This document shows, in pieces, positions 25,995-35,747 of a stretch of DNA of 64,000 bases (position 1 is the stretch's first letter; each line of letters begins with the position of its first letter). The stretch is from Hydrogenothermaceae bacterium. GTDB lineage: Bacteria; Aquificota; Aquificia; Aquificales; Hydrogenothermaceae. Location of the stretch: positions 1-64,000 of the forward strand of contig JAOABH010000003.1 of assembly GCA_026418455.1 (NCBI GenBank), given 5' to 3'. Position numbers and translations under genes: made by a program. Below the pieces are notes generated by a model. The model saw only the letters and a list, made by a program, of their open reading frames with translations. It was not told the origin of the DNA and did not search any database.

Positions 25995-27338
25995 TTATAT
26001 CTCAAGTAGATGAGTAATTTTACTTAAATTTTTATATTCATTTAATTTCTCTTCATATCCTTTTCTTCCCATCAAACCGTAAGCAAAATTTTTACCTTCT
26101 TCCACTGCAGGCTGGTCAAAAGGATTTACCTTGTATAGTAATCCGGAAAATCCTGTAGCCATCTCGTATAGATATATCAAAAGTCCTATATTAAAAGGAG
26201 AAGGTTTATCCAATGTTATTGTAAGATTTGGCACCTTGGCTTTAACTAACGCTGCCTTTGTACCTTCAAGCTCTATATCCAAAATCTGTTTTAAAGTTTT
26301 ACCTTTAAGATATTCAAGGTCAGTAGGAATATCACCAGTTATCTCAAAATCCCTAAAACTTTCCTCAATATTCAAAAATGTAACTATCTTATCTTTTGGT
26401 CCATCTATATACAGCTGTATCTGGGAATGTTGATCTATTGACCCTATAGATTTTACAGGAGTTTGACCTAAACCTTCCTTTCCTAAGCTTTCAGCCCATA
26501 GCTGTCTATACCAATTTACAAAGGAAGAAAGTCTCTCACTGTAAGCCATCATAACGGATATAGTTTTTCCCTTTTTAACATTGGCTATGTAGTGGATTAA
26601 GCCTATAAGGTAAGCCGGATTACCAAAAGGGTCTATACTCTTTTCACAGAGTTGATAGCCATACTTTGCACCTTCAAGAAGCTCATCTATATCTATACCA
26701 CATACAGCAGCAGACAACAATCCAACATTACTTAAAACAGAAAATCTTCCACCGAGATTAGGAGGAATGTCAAAAGATTCTATCCCCTCCTGATTGGCAA
26801 ACTTTCTTAAAAATCCTTTTTCAGGGTCTGTAGTTATTATGATATGTCTCTTCCAATTATCTCCTATAACTGTCTTTAACATATCAAGAACTATTAAAAA
26901 GTTAGCAACAGTCTCAACTGTGGAACCTGACTTTGTAATCACATTAAAAATCGTTTTTCTCACATCTATCTGATCCATAACAAGAGCAAATTTCTCCGGA
27001 TCAACATTATCCAGAACATAAAATTTAGGAAAATTTTTTAAATTGTAATCAAGACCATTTACGGCATCTTGAACTGTTTGATTGCCAAGAGCAGACCCAC
27101 CTATACCTACAACCACAAAACAATCAAAATTTTCCTTTATTTTCCTTGCAGTTTCTTTAATCTTTGATATGTCCTGAAAAGGCAAATTCATAAAGTAAAA
27201 ATCTTTATCTTTTCGATTGTAAATTTCTTTATGTAAATCTAAAATTATCTGTCTATAAGCCTCTATCTCTTGAACCAGTATTCCTTCCCTTTCACCTAAC
27301 TTTTCAGACATTACATTTGAGTAATCTATCTTTATCAT
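25995..27338 (-). CDS. pgi: Glucose-6-phosphate isomerase
   Basis: Interconverts glucose-6-phosphate and fructose-6-phosphate. Sugar-phosphate binding motifs VVGIGGSALGNQTVQD (about residues 76-91) and NVITKSGSTVETVANFL (about 131-147) are typical, as are GGRFSVLSNVGLL and the later QLWAESLGKEG. 447 aa fits the shorter bacterial form. It begins the pgi-sir2-zip run and is divergent from the PEGA lipoprotein gene, with a TATAAT element upstream. Confidence 0.96.
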   Translation of the reverse strand: MIKIDYSNVMSEKLGEREGILVQEIEAYRQIILDLHKEIYNRKDKDFYFMNLPFQDISKIKETARKIKENFDCFVVVGIGGSALGNQTVQDAVNGLDYNLKNFPKFYVLDNVDPEKFALVMDQIDVRKTIFNVITKSGSTVETVANFLIVLDMLKTVIGDNWKRHIIITTDPEKGFLRKFANQEGIESFDIPPNLGGRFSVLSNVGLLSAAVCGIDIDELLEGAKYGYQLCEKSIDPFGNPAYLIGLIHYIANVKKGKTISVMMAYSERLSSFVNWYRQLWAESLGKEGLGQTPVKSIGSIDQHSQIQLYIDGPKDKIVTFLNIEESFRDFEITGDIPTDLEYLKGKTLKQILDIELEGTKAALVKAKVPNLTITLDKPSPFNIGLLIYLYEMATGFSGLLYKVNPFDQPAVEEGKNFAYGLMGRKGYEEKLNEYKNLSKITHLLEI

Positions 27339-27379
27339 CTTTTTCCCCCTATTTAGGTTTAGAATATTATAACTAAAAG

Positions 27380-27409
27380 TTTACATATTAAGATATTTTG
27401 TTCTATAAT
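27380..27409 (+). promoter_or_regulatory. Promoter of the PEGA lipoprotein gene
   Basis: TTTACA (27380-27385), an 18-bp spacer and a perfect TATAAT (27404-27409) lie upstream of the start at 27447. Confidence 0.65.
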
Positions 27410-27412
27410 TAT

Positions 27413-27428
27413 GTTAGTAAATACTAAC
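27413..27428. promoter_or_regulatory. Dyad GTTAGTA-AA-TACTAAC at the start site
   Basis: A perfect 7-2-7 inverted repeat begins three bases after the -10 and covers the expected transcription start, as an operator would. Its AGTAAATACT core recurs in a second perfect dyad at 40496-40513 upstream of the CRISPR array. Confidence 0.5.
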
Positions 27429-27446
27429 TAAAATAAGAGGTTGGAC

Positions 27447-29054
27447 ATGGAAAGAAAAGGTATAGTAATGTTGATCTTCTTCATTTTTTTGGCTTTCATT
27501 CTATCATCCTGTGAGGGAAAGGGAAAGATACAGATAAATAACCCTCCAGGAGCCCAGGTTTATATTAACGGAAAATTAGTCGGTAAAACGCCTCTGGAGT
27601 TAGAATTAAAAGAGGGTAAATACGACATTACCGTAGCAACTACAGAGTTTGACAGAGATACACAGAAAGGTGTGTGGGTTTACTATGATAAAGTTACAAA
27701 ACTTGATTTCAACCCTAAACCTACTGGTATTTTAAAAGCTGATACGATCCCTCAAGGTGCCATTGTTATGGAAGGAAGGTATGCCATAGGAACTACACCT
27801 TTCAGAGATTACCTACCTGTTGGACAACATCTAATAATATTTAAACTTGGATCAGTAGGAGCATCGAGAAAAGTATTAATTGAGTATGGTAAAGAAAGCT
27901 CTTTAGTGGTAAATCTTCAAAAAGCAGTTATACATTTTAATGCAGACCCTCAAGATGGGATCTTATACATTGACGGTAAACAGATAGGTTCTTTCCCTCA
28001 AAATGTAGAGCTTGAAGAAGGGGTCCATAAATTTGCTGTTGAAAAAGATGTATATAAAGATGAGTTTAATTTAAAGGTTAAAAAGGGAGATGAGTTTAAA
28101 GTTAAATTTACATTAGAAGATGTTCAACTTCCTCCGGTTCAGGCTTACGGACCTTTGGCATTTACATCTGACTACAGGTACTTTATATCCCTGGGTAAAG
28201 CAGGTATCTACTTCTGGGACCTAAAAGATTTAAAACCTCACATATCTCTGTGGGATCCGGAAGATGTTAGGAACTTTGATAAATTCTCCACTTTTGCAGT
28301 TTCAGAAGATGGAAAAATTACGGCAGGTTTAAAACCTATAAAAGCACTGGCATACAAATATAAAGACACAAAAAATCCTCTAAAACTCCTTATCTGGGAC
28401 AACACTACAGCATCTGTAAAACTAAACAAACTCTTAGATTTAACTGCTGATTTTATAACTTTTGGAAAGTCCTCAAATACAGTTTATCTATTTGATAAAT
28501 CTGGAAAAGGTGTAGTTTTAGATTCAAAAACTGCAAACAAAATCAAGGAGATCTCAGTTGGAGAAAGTATAACAGCCTTAAAGACAATTAACAATAAGAT
28601 ATATATAGGAACGGCTTCCGGAAAATTATTAGTTTTAGATACACAATCAGACAACATAGAAAATCAGCAATTTATCCATACAGGATCCATAAACGATATA
28701 CAAATATCTAAAAACAAAGATGTTATAGTAACTGCATCTTCTGATAAAACTGTAAAAGTGATAAAGTTGGCAGATATGTCTATTCAAAAAAGTTTATCAA
28801 TTTCTACCATCCCAATTTCTGTAAATATATCTCCTTCTTTAACTAAGATAATAGTAGGAAGAGCTGATAGAACTGCTGAAGTTCTTTCAATTGACGGTGG
28901 AAAACTTTACTCAATATCTCTTGGATACTCTCCTGTTTCCGTAGGTTTTGCAAATGAAGATATAACAATAACAGCATCTTCTAAAGAAAATCCAATGATA
29001 AACCTGTGGTACCAAGGACATCTACTTAGAAAGTGGGTTCAAACTGTAGAGTAA
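27447..29054 (+). CDS. PEGA-repeat lipoprotein with C-terminal beta-propeller-like region
   Basis: A surface or periplasmic lipoprotein of about 535 aa: signal peptide ending in LSSC (lipobox), then PEGA-type beta repeats. The clearest are NNPPGAQVYINGKLVGKTPLELELKEGKYDI and ADPQDGILYIDGKQIGSFPQNVELEEGVHKF, with a weaker one between. From about residue 235 to the end the sequence is WD40/PQQ-like (GSINDIQISKNKDVIVTASSDKTVKVIKLADM), suggesting a beta-propeller. PEGA domains often bind envelope structures. I start at the ATG at 27447, since the TTG at 27441 abuts the AAGAGG site. Function unknown. Confidence 0.8.
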   Translation: MERKGIVMLIFFIFLAFILSSCEGKGKIQINNPPGAQVYINGKLVGKTPLELELKEGKYDITVATTEFDRDTQKGVWVYYDKVTKLDFNPKPTGILKADTIPQGAIVMEGRYAIGTTPFRDYLPVGQHLIIFKLGSVGASRKVLIEYGKESSLVVNLQKAVIHFNADPQDGILYIDGKQIGSFPQNVELEEGVHKFAVEKDVYKDEFNLKVKKGDEFKVKFTLEDVQLPPVQAYGPLAFTSDYRYFISLGKAGIYFWDLKDLKPHISLWDPEDVRNFDKFSTFAVSEDGKITAGLKPIKALAYKYKDTKNPLKLLIWDNTTASVKLNKLLDLTADFITFGKSSNTVYLFDKSGKGVVLDSKTANKIKEISVGESITALKTINNKIYIGTASGKLLVLDTQSDNIENQQFIHTGSINDIQISKNKDVIVTASSDKTVKVIKLADMSIQKSLSISTIPISVNISPSLTKIIVGRADRTAEVLSIDGGKLYSISLGYSPVSVGFANEDITITASSKENPMINLWYQGHLLRKWVQTVE

Positions 29055-29059
29055 TCTAA

Positions 29060-29078
29060 AGGGGACTTTATGTCCCCT
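29060..29078 (+). terminator. Hairpin terminator after the PEGA lipoprotein gene
   Basis: An AGGGGAC/GTCCCCT stem with a TTTAT loop is followed by CTTCTAC and, slightly later, AAATTTTTT. Confidence 0.7.
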
Positions 29079-29142
29079 CTTCTACAAATTTTTTCTCAAA
29101 GTGGTATATTAATATTAACTAATTTTTTAAAAGGTGATTAAA

Positions 29143-30543
29143 GTGTGTGGAGTATTTGGAGTTTATAACAGTAAGTCTGCTGCAGAGATGACATTTTTGG
29201 GCTTACATGCTCTTCAACATAGAGGTCAAGAATCTGCCGGAATAGCTGTTTCAGATGGTTATGATATAAATTTAAAATTGGGACAGGGGTTAGTTACCTC
29301 TGCTATAAAGGAAGAAGATTTAAGAGAACTAAAAGGTGATATAGCTATTGGACATGTGAGATACTCAACAGCCGGAGGCTCAAATCCCAAAAATATTCAA
29401 CCTTTCTTTGCCCACTTTTACGGTGGCTCCTTTGCTATAGCCCATAATGGAAACCTCGTTAATGCAGAGAGATTAAGAAAAGAGCTTGAAGAAGAAGGTG
29501 CAATATTCAGATCAACTTCAGATACAGAAGTTTTCATACACCTAATAGCAAAATCTAGACAACCTGCACCACCTCATATAAACCTACACAGAAATGATGA
29601 GGATTTTCTACCCCACGTATTTGAAGTTATGAAAAAAGTAAAAGGAGCTTACTCTCTTCTAATACTTAGAGAAAAACAGCTCATAGCCGTTAGGGACCCT
29701 CACGGATTTAGACCTCTCGTTTTGGGTAAAAACAGATCTGGAAGCTATTTTGTTGCATCAGAAACCTGTGCCTTAGATATTATAGATGCTGAGTATCTGA
29801 GAGATATTAACCCAGGAGAAGTTCTCGTTATAGACGATGCAGGTATAAGGTCTTACTATCCCTTTGAGTTTACAGAAGCTCCTAAAAAATGTATATTTGA
29901 GTTTGTTTACTTCTCAAGACCAGATTCAAAAATATTCAGAGAGTGGGTGTACGAAGTTAGAAAAGAGTTTGGAAGAAGACTTGCCAGAGAGTATCCTATA
30001 GATGCTGACTGTGTTATTCCTGTTTTAGATTCTGGACTACTTGCAGCAATGGGATACAGTGAGGAAAGTGGAATACCTTTTGAGATAGGTCTTATAAGAA
30101 ATCATTATGTTGGAAGAAGCTTTATACAGCCTATTCAGGAGATAAGAGATTTAAGTGTAAAACTTAAACTTAATCCCGTAAGAGAAGTTATAGAAGGGAA
30201 GAGGATTATAGTTATAGATGACTCTTTAGTAAGAGGAACAACAAGTAAAAAGATAGTAAATATGTTAAGAAGAGCCGGAGCAAAAGAGATACATATGTTA
30301 ATAAGCTCTCCTCCTGTCGTAAGTCCCTGCTATTACGGTATAGATACACCTACAAAAGAAGAGCTTTTAGCTGCAAGTTTATCTATTGAAGAAATAAGAA
30401 GGTTTATAGGTGCAGATAGCTTAAACTATCTATCACTTGAAGGTATGCTTGAAGCAGCAGATAGGACTAAAGGCTACTGTACCGCATGCTTTACTGGAGA
30501 TTATCCAGTTTTAGATGAGTTATTTTTAACTCAGGAGGTGTAA
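29143..30543 (+). CDS. purF: Amidophosphoribosyltransferase
   Basis: First committed purine step, PRPP plus glutamine to phosphoribosylamine. The N-terminal nucleophile Cys directly follows the start in [20 protein letters not shown], then HRGQESAGI and [10 protein letters not shown]; the C-terminal PRPP loop is [11 protein letters not shown]. Cysteines in [15 protein letters not shown] and YCTACF match the Fe-S cluster ligands of the B. subtilis-type enzyme. I choose the GTG at 29143, giving Met-Cys with no propeptide, because AGGTGA lies five bases upstream. The earlier GTG at 29134 lies inside that site. Confidence 0.95.
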   Translation: MCGVFGVYNSKSAAEMTFLGLHALQHRGQESAGIAVSDGYDINLKLGQGLVTSAIKEEDLRELKGDIAIGHVRYSTAGGSNPKNIQPFFAHFYGGSFAIAHNGNLVNAERLRKELEEEGAIFRSTSDTEVFIHLIAKSRQPAPPHINLHRNDEDFLPHVFEVMKKVKGAYSLLILREKQLIAVRDPHGFRPLVLGKNRSGSYFVASETCALDIIDAEYLRDINPGEVLVIDDAGIRSYYPFEFTEAPKKCIFEFVYFSRPDSKIFREWVYEVRKEFGRRLAREYPIDADCVIPVLDSGLLAAMGYSEESGIPFEIGLIRNHYVGRSFIQPIQEIRDLSVKLKLNPVREVIEGKRIIVIDDSLVRGTTSKKIVNMLRRAGAKEIHMLISSPPVVSPCYYGIDTPTKEELLAASLSIEEIRRFIGADSLNYLSLEGMLEAADRTKGYCTACFTGDYPVLDELFLTQEV

Positions 30544-30545
30544 AA

Positions 30546-31094
30546 ATGGTAAGAGTTGTAGTTCCCTTAGCAGATGGATTTGAAGAGATAGAAGCCTTAT
30601 CAATAGTAGATATACTCAGAAGGGCAAATATTGAAGTGGTTATGGCAGGATTACATGATGGTTATATAACAAGTGCAAGAGGTGTAAAGGTAATTCCAGA
30701 TACAACCATAGACACTATAAAGGCAGATGACTTTGATATGATAGTCCTTCCTGGAGGTCAACCTGGAACAGATAATCTAAATGCAGATGAGAGAGTTAGA
30801 AAACTTATAGTTGATTTTTACAATAAAGGAAAACTTACCGGAGCAATCTGTGCAGCTCCTTATGTCCTTGCAAATGCAGGAGTTCTATCAGGAAAAAAAG
30901 CCACTTCCTACCCTACATACAAAGAGAGATTAAAAGATGCTACCTACTTAGAGGAAGAAGTTGTAGAGGACAGTAATGTTTTAACAAGTAGAGGACCAGG
31001 AACAGCAGCATCTTTTGCCCTAAAAATTGTAGAAAAACTAAAAGGTAAAGAAGTAGCAGAAAATATAAAAAATGCAATGTTGTTTAGATGTTAA
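30546..31094 (+). CDS. DJ-1/PfpI family protein
   Basis: A 182-residue flavodoxin-like protein with the nucleophile-elbow Cys in GAICAAPYVLANAG (about residues 98-111), a conserved Glu in PLADGFEEIEALSIVDIL, and the SRGPGTAASFALKIVEKL tail typical of the DJ-1/YajL branch. Proposed activities for the family include oxidative stress defence and protein deglycation, which is disputed. It follows purF by 2 bp after AGGAGG and closes that short operon. Confidence 0.9.
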   Translation: MVRVVVPLADGFEEIEALSIVDILRRANIEVVMAGLHDGYITSARGVKVIPDTTIDTIKADDFDMIVLPGGQPGTDNLNADERVRKLIVDFYNKGKLTGAICAAPYVLANAGVLSGKKATSYPTYKERLKDATYLEEEVVEDSNVLTSRGPGTAASFALKIVEKLKGKEVAENIKNAMLFRC

Positions 31095-31138
31095 CCTAAA
31101 ATAAAATAAAAAGTCAGAAAATTATAAAAAAAGCGTTT

Positions 31139-31144
31139 TATAAT
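31139..31144 (+). promoter_or_regulatory. Candidate -10 element of the cmr1/cas region
   Basis: A perfect TATAAT lies about 29 bases before the cmr1 start, in a non-coding AT-rich stretch. No convincing -35 is present at 16-18 bp. Confidence 0.35.
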
Positions 31145-31172
31145 ATTAGAAAAAAATTTAGTTGGAGGGAAT

Positions 31173-32423
31173 ATGTTAAGCATAACCTATAATGTTAAGA
31201 TTATTACACCTGTAATAATGGGAGGAGCAGATTCAAAACAACTTGACCAAATAAGACCTACAGAAATAAAAGGAATGATGAGGTATTGGTTCAGGTCCAT
31301 TATAGGTTCCACTTTGAAAGATGATATAGAAGAACTTCAAAGAATAGAGAATATGTTTTTTGGATCTACCGATATTAGATCACCATTCAAACTTATAGTA
31401 AATCCAATAAATTTGAATATAGGAGAATTTAAAAGAGAAAGTAGTAAATATTTAGGATTTTCATTTAATTTTAAAAAACAATATAAAAATGAAACTGTAA
31501 AAGTTATTTTACCAGAATCTTCTTTTGAAGTCAATTTTCTCTTTTTCCAGACTAAAAACTTAAAAAATGTAATAAAGGCAGCAGTTTTACCATTTTATAT
31601 CTCTACAGCACTGGGAGGCTTTGGACTTCGTTCAAGAAGAGGTTTTGGAAATTGACAAATAAAGAATATAGAGTTCGAAAATTTGCCAGATGATATCTAT
31701 AAAGAAATATTTATAAATTTCGATCCAACAGAGTATTCAGAAAAAAATATAATAGAAGCAATTAAATTACTTAAAAATATCAATGAAAATCAAAAAGGTG
31801 AATCACAAACATTTAGAATCGTAAAAGAGAGTTATATAAAAGTTTACACTAAAAATAACTATCAAGAGTTAGGTAATATTATAGACTGGGAAGATGCAAT
31901 AGATTTTTTAGGTAGAAAATATCAAAACTATAGAAAAGATAACCTAAAAACAACCATTGAATATCAAAATTTGAAAAATTATATGCAATCAAACTGTTCA
32001 TGGAAGTCTATAAAAAAGAATAAATGGAATTTTGCTTTTGGTTTACCACTGCGTATTAACTCTAAAAACGGTATAAAAAAATTACTCGGTATAAATGATG
32101 GTAAAATAGTATCCATAGGCGAATTTAAAATAAAAATAAAAAAGAAAAATGAATATGAGTATAACAATAGGTTGGCTTCTTCAGTTTGGTTTTCTATAAA
32201 AAAAGATAGAGATAATAAATATATGTATATTCTTTCCTATTTAGACGGTACATTCCTCTCAGATGATTCCAAAATTGTATTTAAAATAGACAAAAATAAA
32301 GATTTAACTAATCCACTTTATAGTAAGTGTAATAAACCTATTAGTGAAATAGAATTTGAATACTCTTCGGAAGAAGTTAATAATAAAGCAAAAGATTTTA
32401 TTATTAAATTTCCACAAATTTAA
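31173..32423 (+). pseudogene. cmr1: Orphan type III-B cmr1 interrupted by an in-frame TGA
   Basis: Cmr1 is a RAMP subunit that caps the target end of the Cmr (type III-B) effector. The first 160 residues carry Cmr1 hallmarks: YNVKIITPVIMGGAD, then RPTEIKGMMRYWFRSIIG and the glycine-rich LGGFGLRSRRGFGN. A TGA at 31653-31655 follows, and the same frame is open for another 255 codons to 32423. The total of about 416 codons equals a normal Cmr1. The second half has no ATG or ribosome binding site at its head, so it is probably not translated separately. No cas10 or other cmr gene is in the window. A sequencing error or readthrough is possible. Confidence 0.8.
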
Positions 32424-32485
32424 AGTCAGATATTTGTGGGAAAATAGTTTTTAAATATAAATTAAAAGTAAGGAGAGCTGAGTTG

Positions 32486-33280
32486 ATGAGGGTAAAAGTA
32501 GCACTTAAAACAGACAAAATTCCGATGCTTTACAGACACAGAATGATATCTCTTATTAAGGAAGCATTGAAAAAGGCAGACAGGGAGTATAAAGAGTTTC
32601 TTTATAATAATAAAATAACAAAACCTTTTACATTTAATCTTTCTTTTCCAAAAAACAAAGAAATCCTTGAAGCAGATATTCAGATTGATAGTAATTTTAT
32701 AGTAAAAGATAATGTAGTTATAGTTAAGGAAGGTTATCTTAATCTTTATGTATCCTCTATAGACTACCGATTTTTGATCGGATTGGTAAATGGTTTAAAA
32801 AAGTTAAAAACATTCAACTTAAGTCATGAAGAAAATATGCTTGTTAATGGAGAAAAGGTTGTTTTGGAAATTGTTGATATGAAAATGCTAAATGAAAGGC
32901 ATATACAGAGTAGAACTGTAATATTTAAAACAAACTCTCCTATTCTTATAGAGGACAAAAATGACAATCCGGTTATTTTTAGTGATAAAAATTTTGAGAG
33001 AGAGCTTAATGAAGTAACAGATAGAATATTAAGATCTGAAGTTGTCAAGGGAAAAGGTTTGTATGAGCCTTTAAAGTTTGAACCTATAGATATGAAAAAA
33101 CAGGTGGTAAAACATACATTAAAATCTTTTAGAGAAAAGACTGGAAAGCCTCTTATGTACCTTACAGGAAGTTCCGGAGTTTTTAAAATAACAGGACATC
33201 CAAAAGATTTGGAAATTTTATACAAAATAGGGATAGGAAATAGAACGGGACAAGGTTTTGGGATGGTGGAGGTATTATAA
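32486..33280 (+). CDS. cas6: CRISPR endoribonuclease Cas6
   Basis: Cuts the pre-crRNA within each repeat. About 264 aa with two RAMP-like halves; the N-terminal part has KIPMLYRHRMISLIKEAL and the C-terminus ends in the glycine-rich loop GIGNRTGQGFGMVEVL that marks Cas6. The repeat end GTAGAAAG suggests an 8-nt 5' handle after cleavage. The start is ATG at 32486 or the adjacent TTG at 32483; AGGAGAG lies upstream. The stop overlaps the cas8 start by one base. Confidence 0.93.
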   Translation: MRVKVALKTDKIPMLYRHRMISLIKEALKKADREYKEFLYNNKITKPFTFNLSFPKNKEILEADIQIDSNFIVKDNVVIVKEGYLNLYVSSIDYRFLIGLVNGLKKLKTFNLSHEENMLVNGEKVVLEIVDMKMLNERHIQSRTVIFKTNSPILIEDKNDNPVIFSDKNFERELNEVTDRILRSEVVKGKGLYEPLKFEPIDMKKQVVKHTLKSFREKTGKPLMYLTGSSGVFKITGHPKDLEILYKIGIGNRTGQGFGMVEVL

Positions 33281-34845
33281 TGGAAAGAGTTTATCTCTCT
33301 GACTGGCTTTATAATGCTGGTATCATAGGATTTTTAAAGATAAACTCACATTTATGGAAAATTGAAAATGAAAATATAGTTTCCTTAGATGAAAATATAT
33401 TAAAATTTGCGGATAACTATATAGAGTTTGATAGAAAGATTTTTGAAGGTTTTAGTGAAAGACACTTCAACTATGCTTTCAATTTGTATGGAAGATATGA
33501 CAAAACCTTGCAGAGCTTTAAAGATATGTTAAAAACAGTAAATCAAGAGAATTTAAAAGATTATAACAGTAGATTTTCAAATAATTTATTTAAAAAACTA
33601 AAAGAAGAATACTATCCAAAACTATCAAAAGAAGCATCAAAGGACTTAGAAGTGTTTAAACAAGAATTATCAAAGATTATATCAATATTAGAGGAAAATA
33701 GACAAGAGTTTTTAGAAAATGATGTAAAGATATATTTAGGAAAAATATACGGTCAAAAAAGTTTTTTACAAAAACAAAAAACTGTAAATAAGGATATATT
33801 GGCTAAATTTAAGGCTGATTTTGAGGATAAACTGCTAACTTCCTCAAATAAAACCAGTAAGCTAAAGTGTGTCATATGTGATAGAAAAGCAAAGGATAAA
33901 GCATTTTTTGATACTGGTTTATCTCCTTTTTACGGATTAAACGATGATGCAGAAAACTTTATTTATAACTTCAAAGGATCTCATCCTATATGTGAAATAT
34001 GTGAGATTATATATTTTTCTTACTTTGCTGGTTTTACAAAAATAAATAAAAGCGGAAAAGAAGTTTACTACTTTGTAAATTCTGACACAGATGTAATTAC
34101 ACTTTTAAAGGAAAATTTACTACTTGAAAAGATATTGAAAGATGAAAATGGAGATTTATCTGAATTTTTTACAGAGCTATTTATAAATGCAGAAAAAAAG
34201 AAAGCAGATTATACATTACAAAATACAAATATTATAGAGATAGATCTTTCTAATAAGAGTATGCCGAGAATTTATAGCATGAACTTATCAAAAGATAAAG
34301 CACAATTCATAAATAGCTCAAACTTAAAACGTTTTTCAAAACTTTATTATGAACTAAATAACACCTCAAAAACTTTGATATATGAGCTGATTGATAACAT
34401 TTTAGAAAATAAACTATCACATGAGTTAATTTATAGGCTTTTAAAATCTCTCTTGTCCGGAAAAAACGGTAATGTCAGAAATAGTCATATACAACAGTTA
34501 ATTATATTGATAAAAACATTTTTTAATACAGTGGGAGGTATCGAAATGGATGTAAATGACAAAGAGCTTTGGTTTATCTATAAAAAAGGGCAGGAACTTT
34601 CCAAAAGCTTAAAAGAAGCTGGTGCTGAAAATAAGATATCTTCAATAGCTTATAAACTTCTCAACTGTTTGAGAGTTGCTGACAAAAATCAATTTATGAA
34701 TATCCTACTTAGGACATACATGGCTGTTGATGAGGAGATACCTTCTACATTTGTTAAAGTTATGCAAGATGACAATAGCTTTTTTGCTGTTGGTTATAGC
34801 TTTTTGAATGGATTATTATCTTCAGAAAATAAATTGGAGGTTTAA
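33280..34845 (+). CDS. cas8: Type I-B Cascade large subunit Cas8 (Cst1-like, CxxC-CxxC)
   Basis: The large subunit recognises the PAM and helps unwind target DNA. A 521-residue protein starting with LSDWLYNAGIIGFLKI, typical of the Cst1/Cas8b group, with a zinc-finger-like pair C197-V-I-C200 and C238-E-I-C241. The remainder is helical and poorly conserved. It lies between cas6 and cas7. The subtype name is by resemblance: I-B of the Tneap kind. Confidence 0.88.
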   Translation: MERVYLSDWLYNAGIIGFLKINSHLWKIENENIVSLDENILKFADNYIEFDRKIFEGFSERHFNYAFNLYGRYDKTLQSFKDMLKTVNQENLKDYNSRFSNNLFKKLKEEYYPKLSKEASKDLEVFKQELSKIISILEENRQEFLENDVKIYLGKIYGQKSFLQKQKTVNKDILAKFKADFEDKLLTSSNKTSKLKCVICDRKAKDKAFFDTGLSPFYGLNDDAENFIYNFKGSHPICEICEIIYFSYFAGFTKINKSGKEVYYFVNSDTDVITLLKENLLLEKILKDENGDLSEFFTELFINAEKKKADYTLQNTNIIEIDLSNKSMPRIYSMNLSKDKAQFINSSNLKRFSKLYYELNNTSKTLIYELIDNILENKLSHELIYRLLKSLLSGKNGNVRNSHIQQLIILIKTFFNTVGGIEMDVNDKELWFIYKKGQELSKSLKEAGAENKISSIAYKLLNCLRVADKNQFMNILLRTYMAVDEEIPSTFVKVMQDDNSFFAVGYSFLNGLLSSENKLEV

Positions 34846-34847
34846 AG

Positions 34848-35747
34848 ATGGGTTTAACAATTTCTGTAATTTTTGATGGCATGTCCTTAAACTATGGGGA
34901 GAGCACTGGAAATATCTCCGAACTTAAAAAACTTACAAAGAGAGACAGATTATTTACTTATCTTTCAAGACAAGCTTTAAGGTATGAGCTTTATAGAACT
35001 TTAAAAGAACTTTTCAATATTGACAGTGATAAAGAAGAACCTTTAACAGCACAACAAAACGTTATTCAATTTAAGCCAGAAGCTAACATCAAAGATTATG
35101 TTGAGGTTGACCTATTTGGATACATGAAAACAAAAGACAAAGAAGGATCCCAAATCAGACCTGCGGTTGTAAGGGTTAGTCCTGCAGTTGCTTTAGAGCC
35201 TATGAGACTTGACACCGAGTTTGGAACAAACCTAAATTTTGCCCAAAGATTAAACACTAATCCAAATCTATTCCAACAAGAACATCAATACTCCCTATAC
35301 TCTTATACAGTAACTGTTGAACTCGACAGAGTAGGTAAAGATAAAGATATAGAACTTCCAGCCCAAGAAAAAGCAAGAAGAGTTAATATGCTGTTAGATG
35401 CAATAAAGTTTTTATCAAGAAATATAAGAGGAAGAATGGAAAACTTAAGTCCTATATTTGCCATTGGTGGTGTTTACAGTGTAAAAAATCCATTTTTCTT
35501 AGGTAGATTAAAGGTAGAATACGATGAAAAAGGTTACTATTTAAACACAGATATAATCAACTCTGTCCTCAAATTATCTCTTCCGGATAACAACTTAGTT
35601 AAAGATAAAACTGTTTTAGGTATAGTTGAAGGATACTTTTTAAATCAGGATAAAATAAAAGAGTTAATTAACCAAGATAGCTATGATATTGACCGTTTCT
35701 TCAACACTCTTAAAGCCAAAGTTAATGAATATTACGGAGTTAAATAA
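34848..35747 (+). CDS. cas7: Type I-B Cascade backbone Cas7 (Cst2/DevR family)
   Basis: Forms the helical filament that holds the crRNA. 299 residues, with ISVIFDGMSLNYGES at the N-terminus, IRPAVVRVSPAVALEPM and a D-F-G-like FGTNLNFAQRL segment; the RAMP fold is expected. It begins with ATG after GGAGGTTTAAAG and its stop overlaps the cas5 start by one base. Confidence 0.92.
   Translation: MGLTISVIFDGMSLNYGESTGNISELKKLTKRDRLFTYLSRQALRYELYRTLKELFNIDSDKEEPLTAQQNVIQFKPEANIKDYVEVDLFGYMKTKDKEGSQIRPAVVRVSPAVALEPMRLDTEFGTNLNFAQRLNTNPNLFQQEHQYSLYSYTVTVELDRVGKDKDIELPAQEKARRVNMLLDAIKFLSRNIRGRMENLSPIFAIGGVYSVKNPFFLGRLKVEYDEKGYYLNTDIINSVLKLSLPDNNLVKDKTVLGIVEGYFLNQDKIKELINQDSYDIDRFFNTLKAKVNEYYGVK

Noticed and set aside
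31653-31655. Selenocysteine at the TGA in cmr1
   Set aside because: Cmr1 is not a known selenoprotein, the position is not a conserved Cys, and I see no obvious SECIS-type hairpin directly after the TGA.
31683-32423. Second half of cmr1 as a separate gene
   Set aside because: Its only start would be a TTG with no ribosome binding site, and it continues the same frame as the first half.
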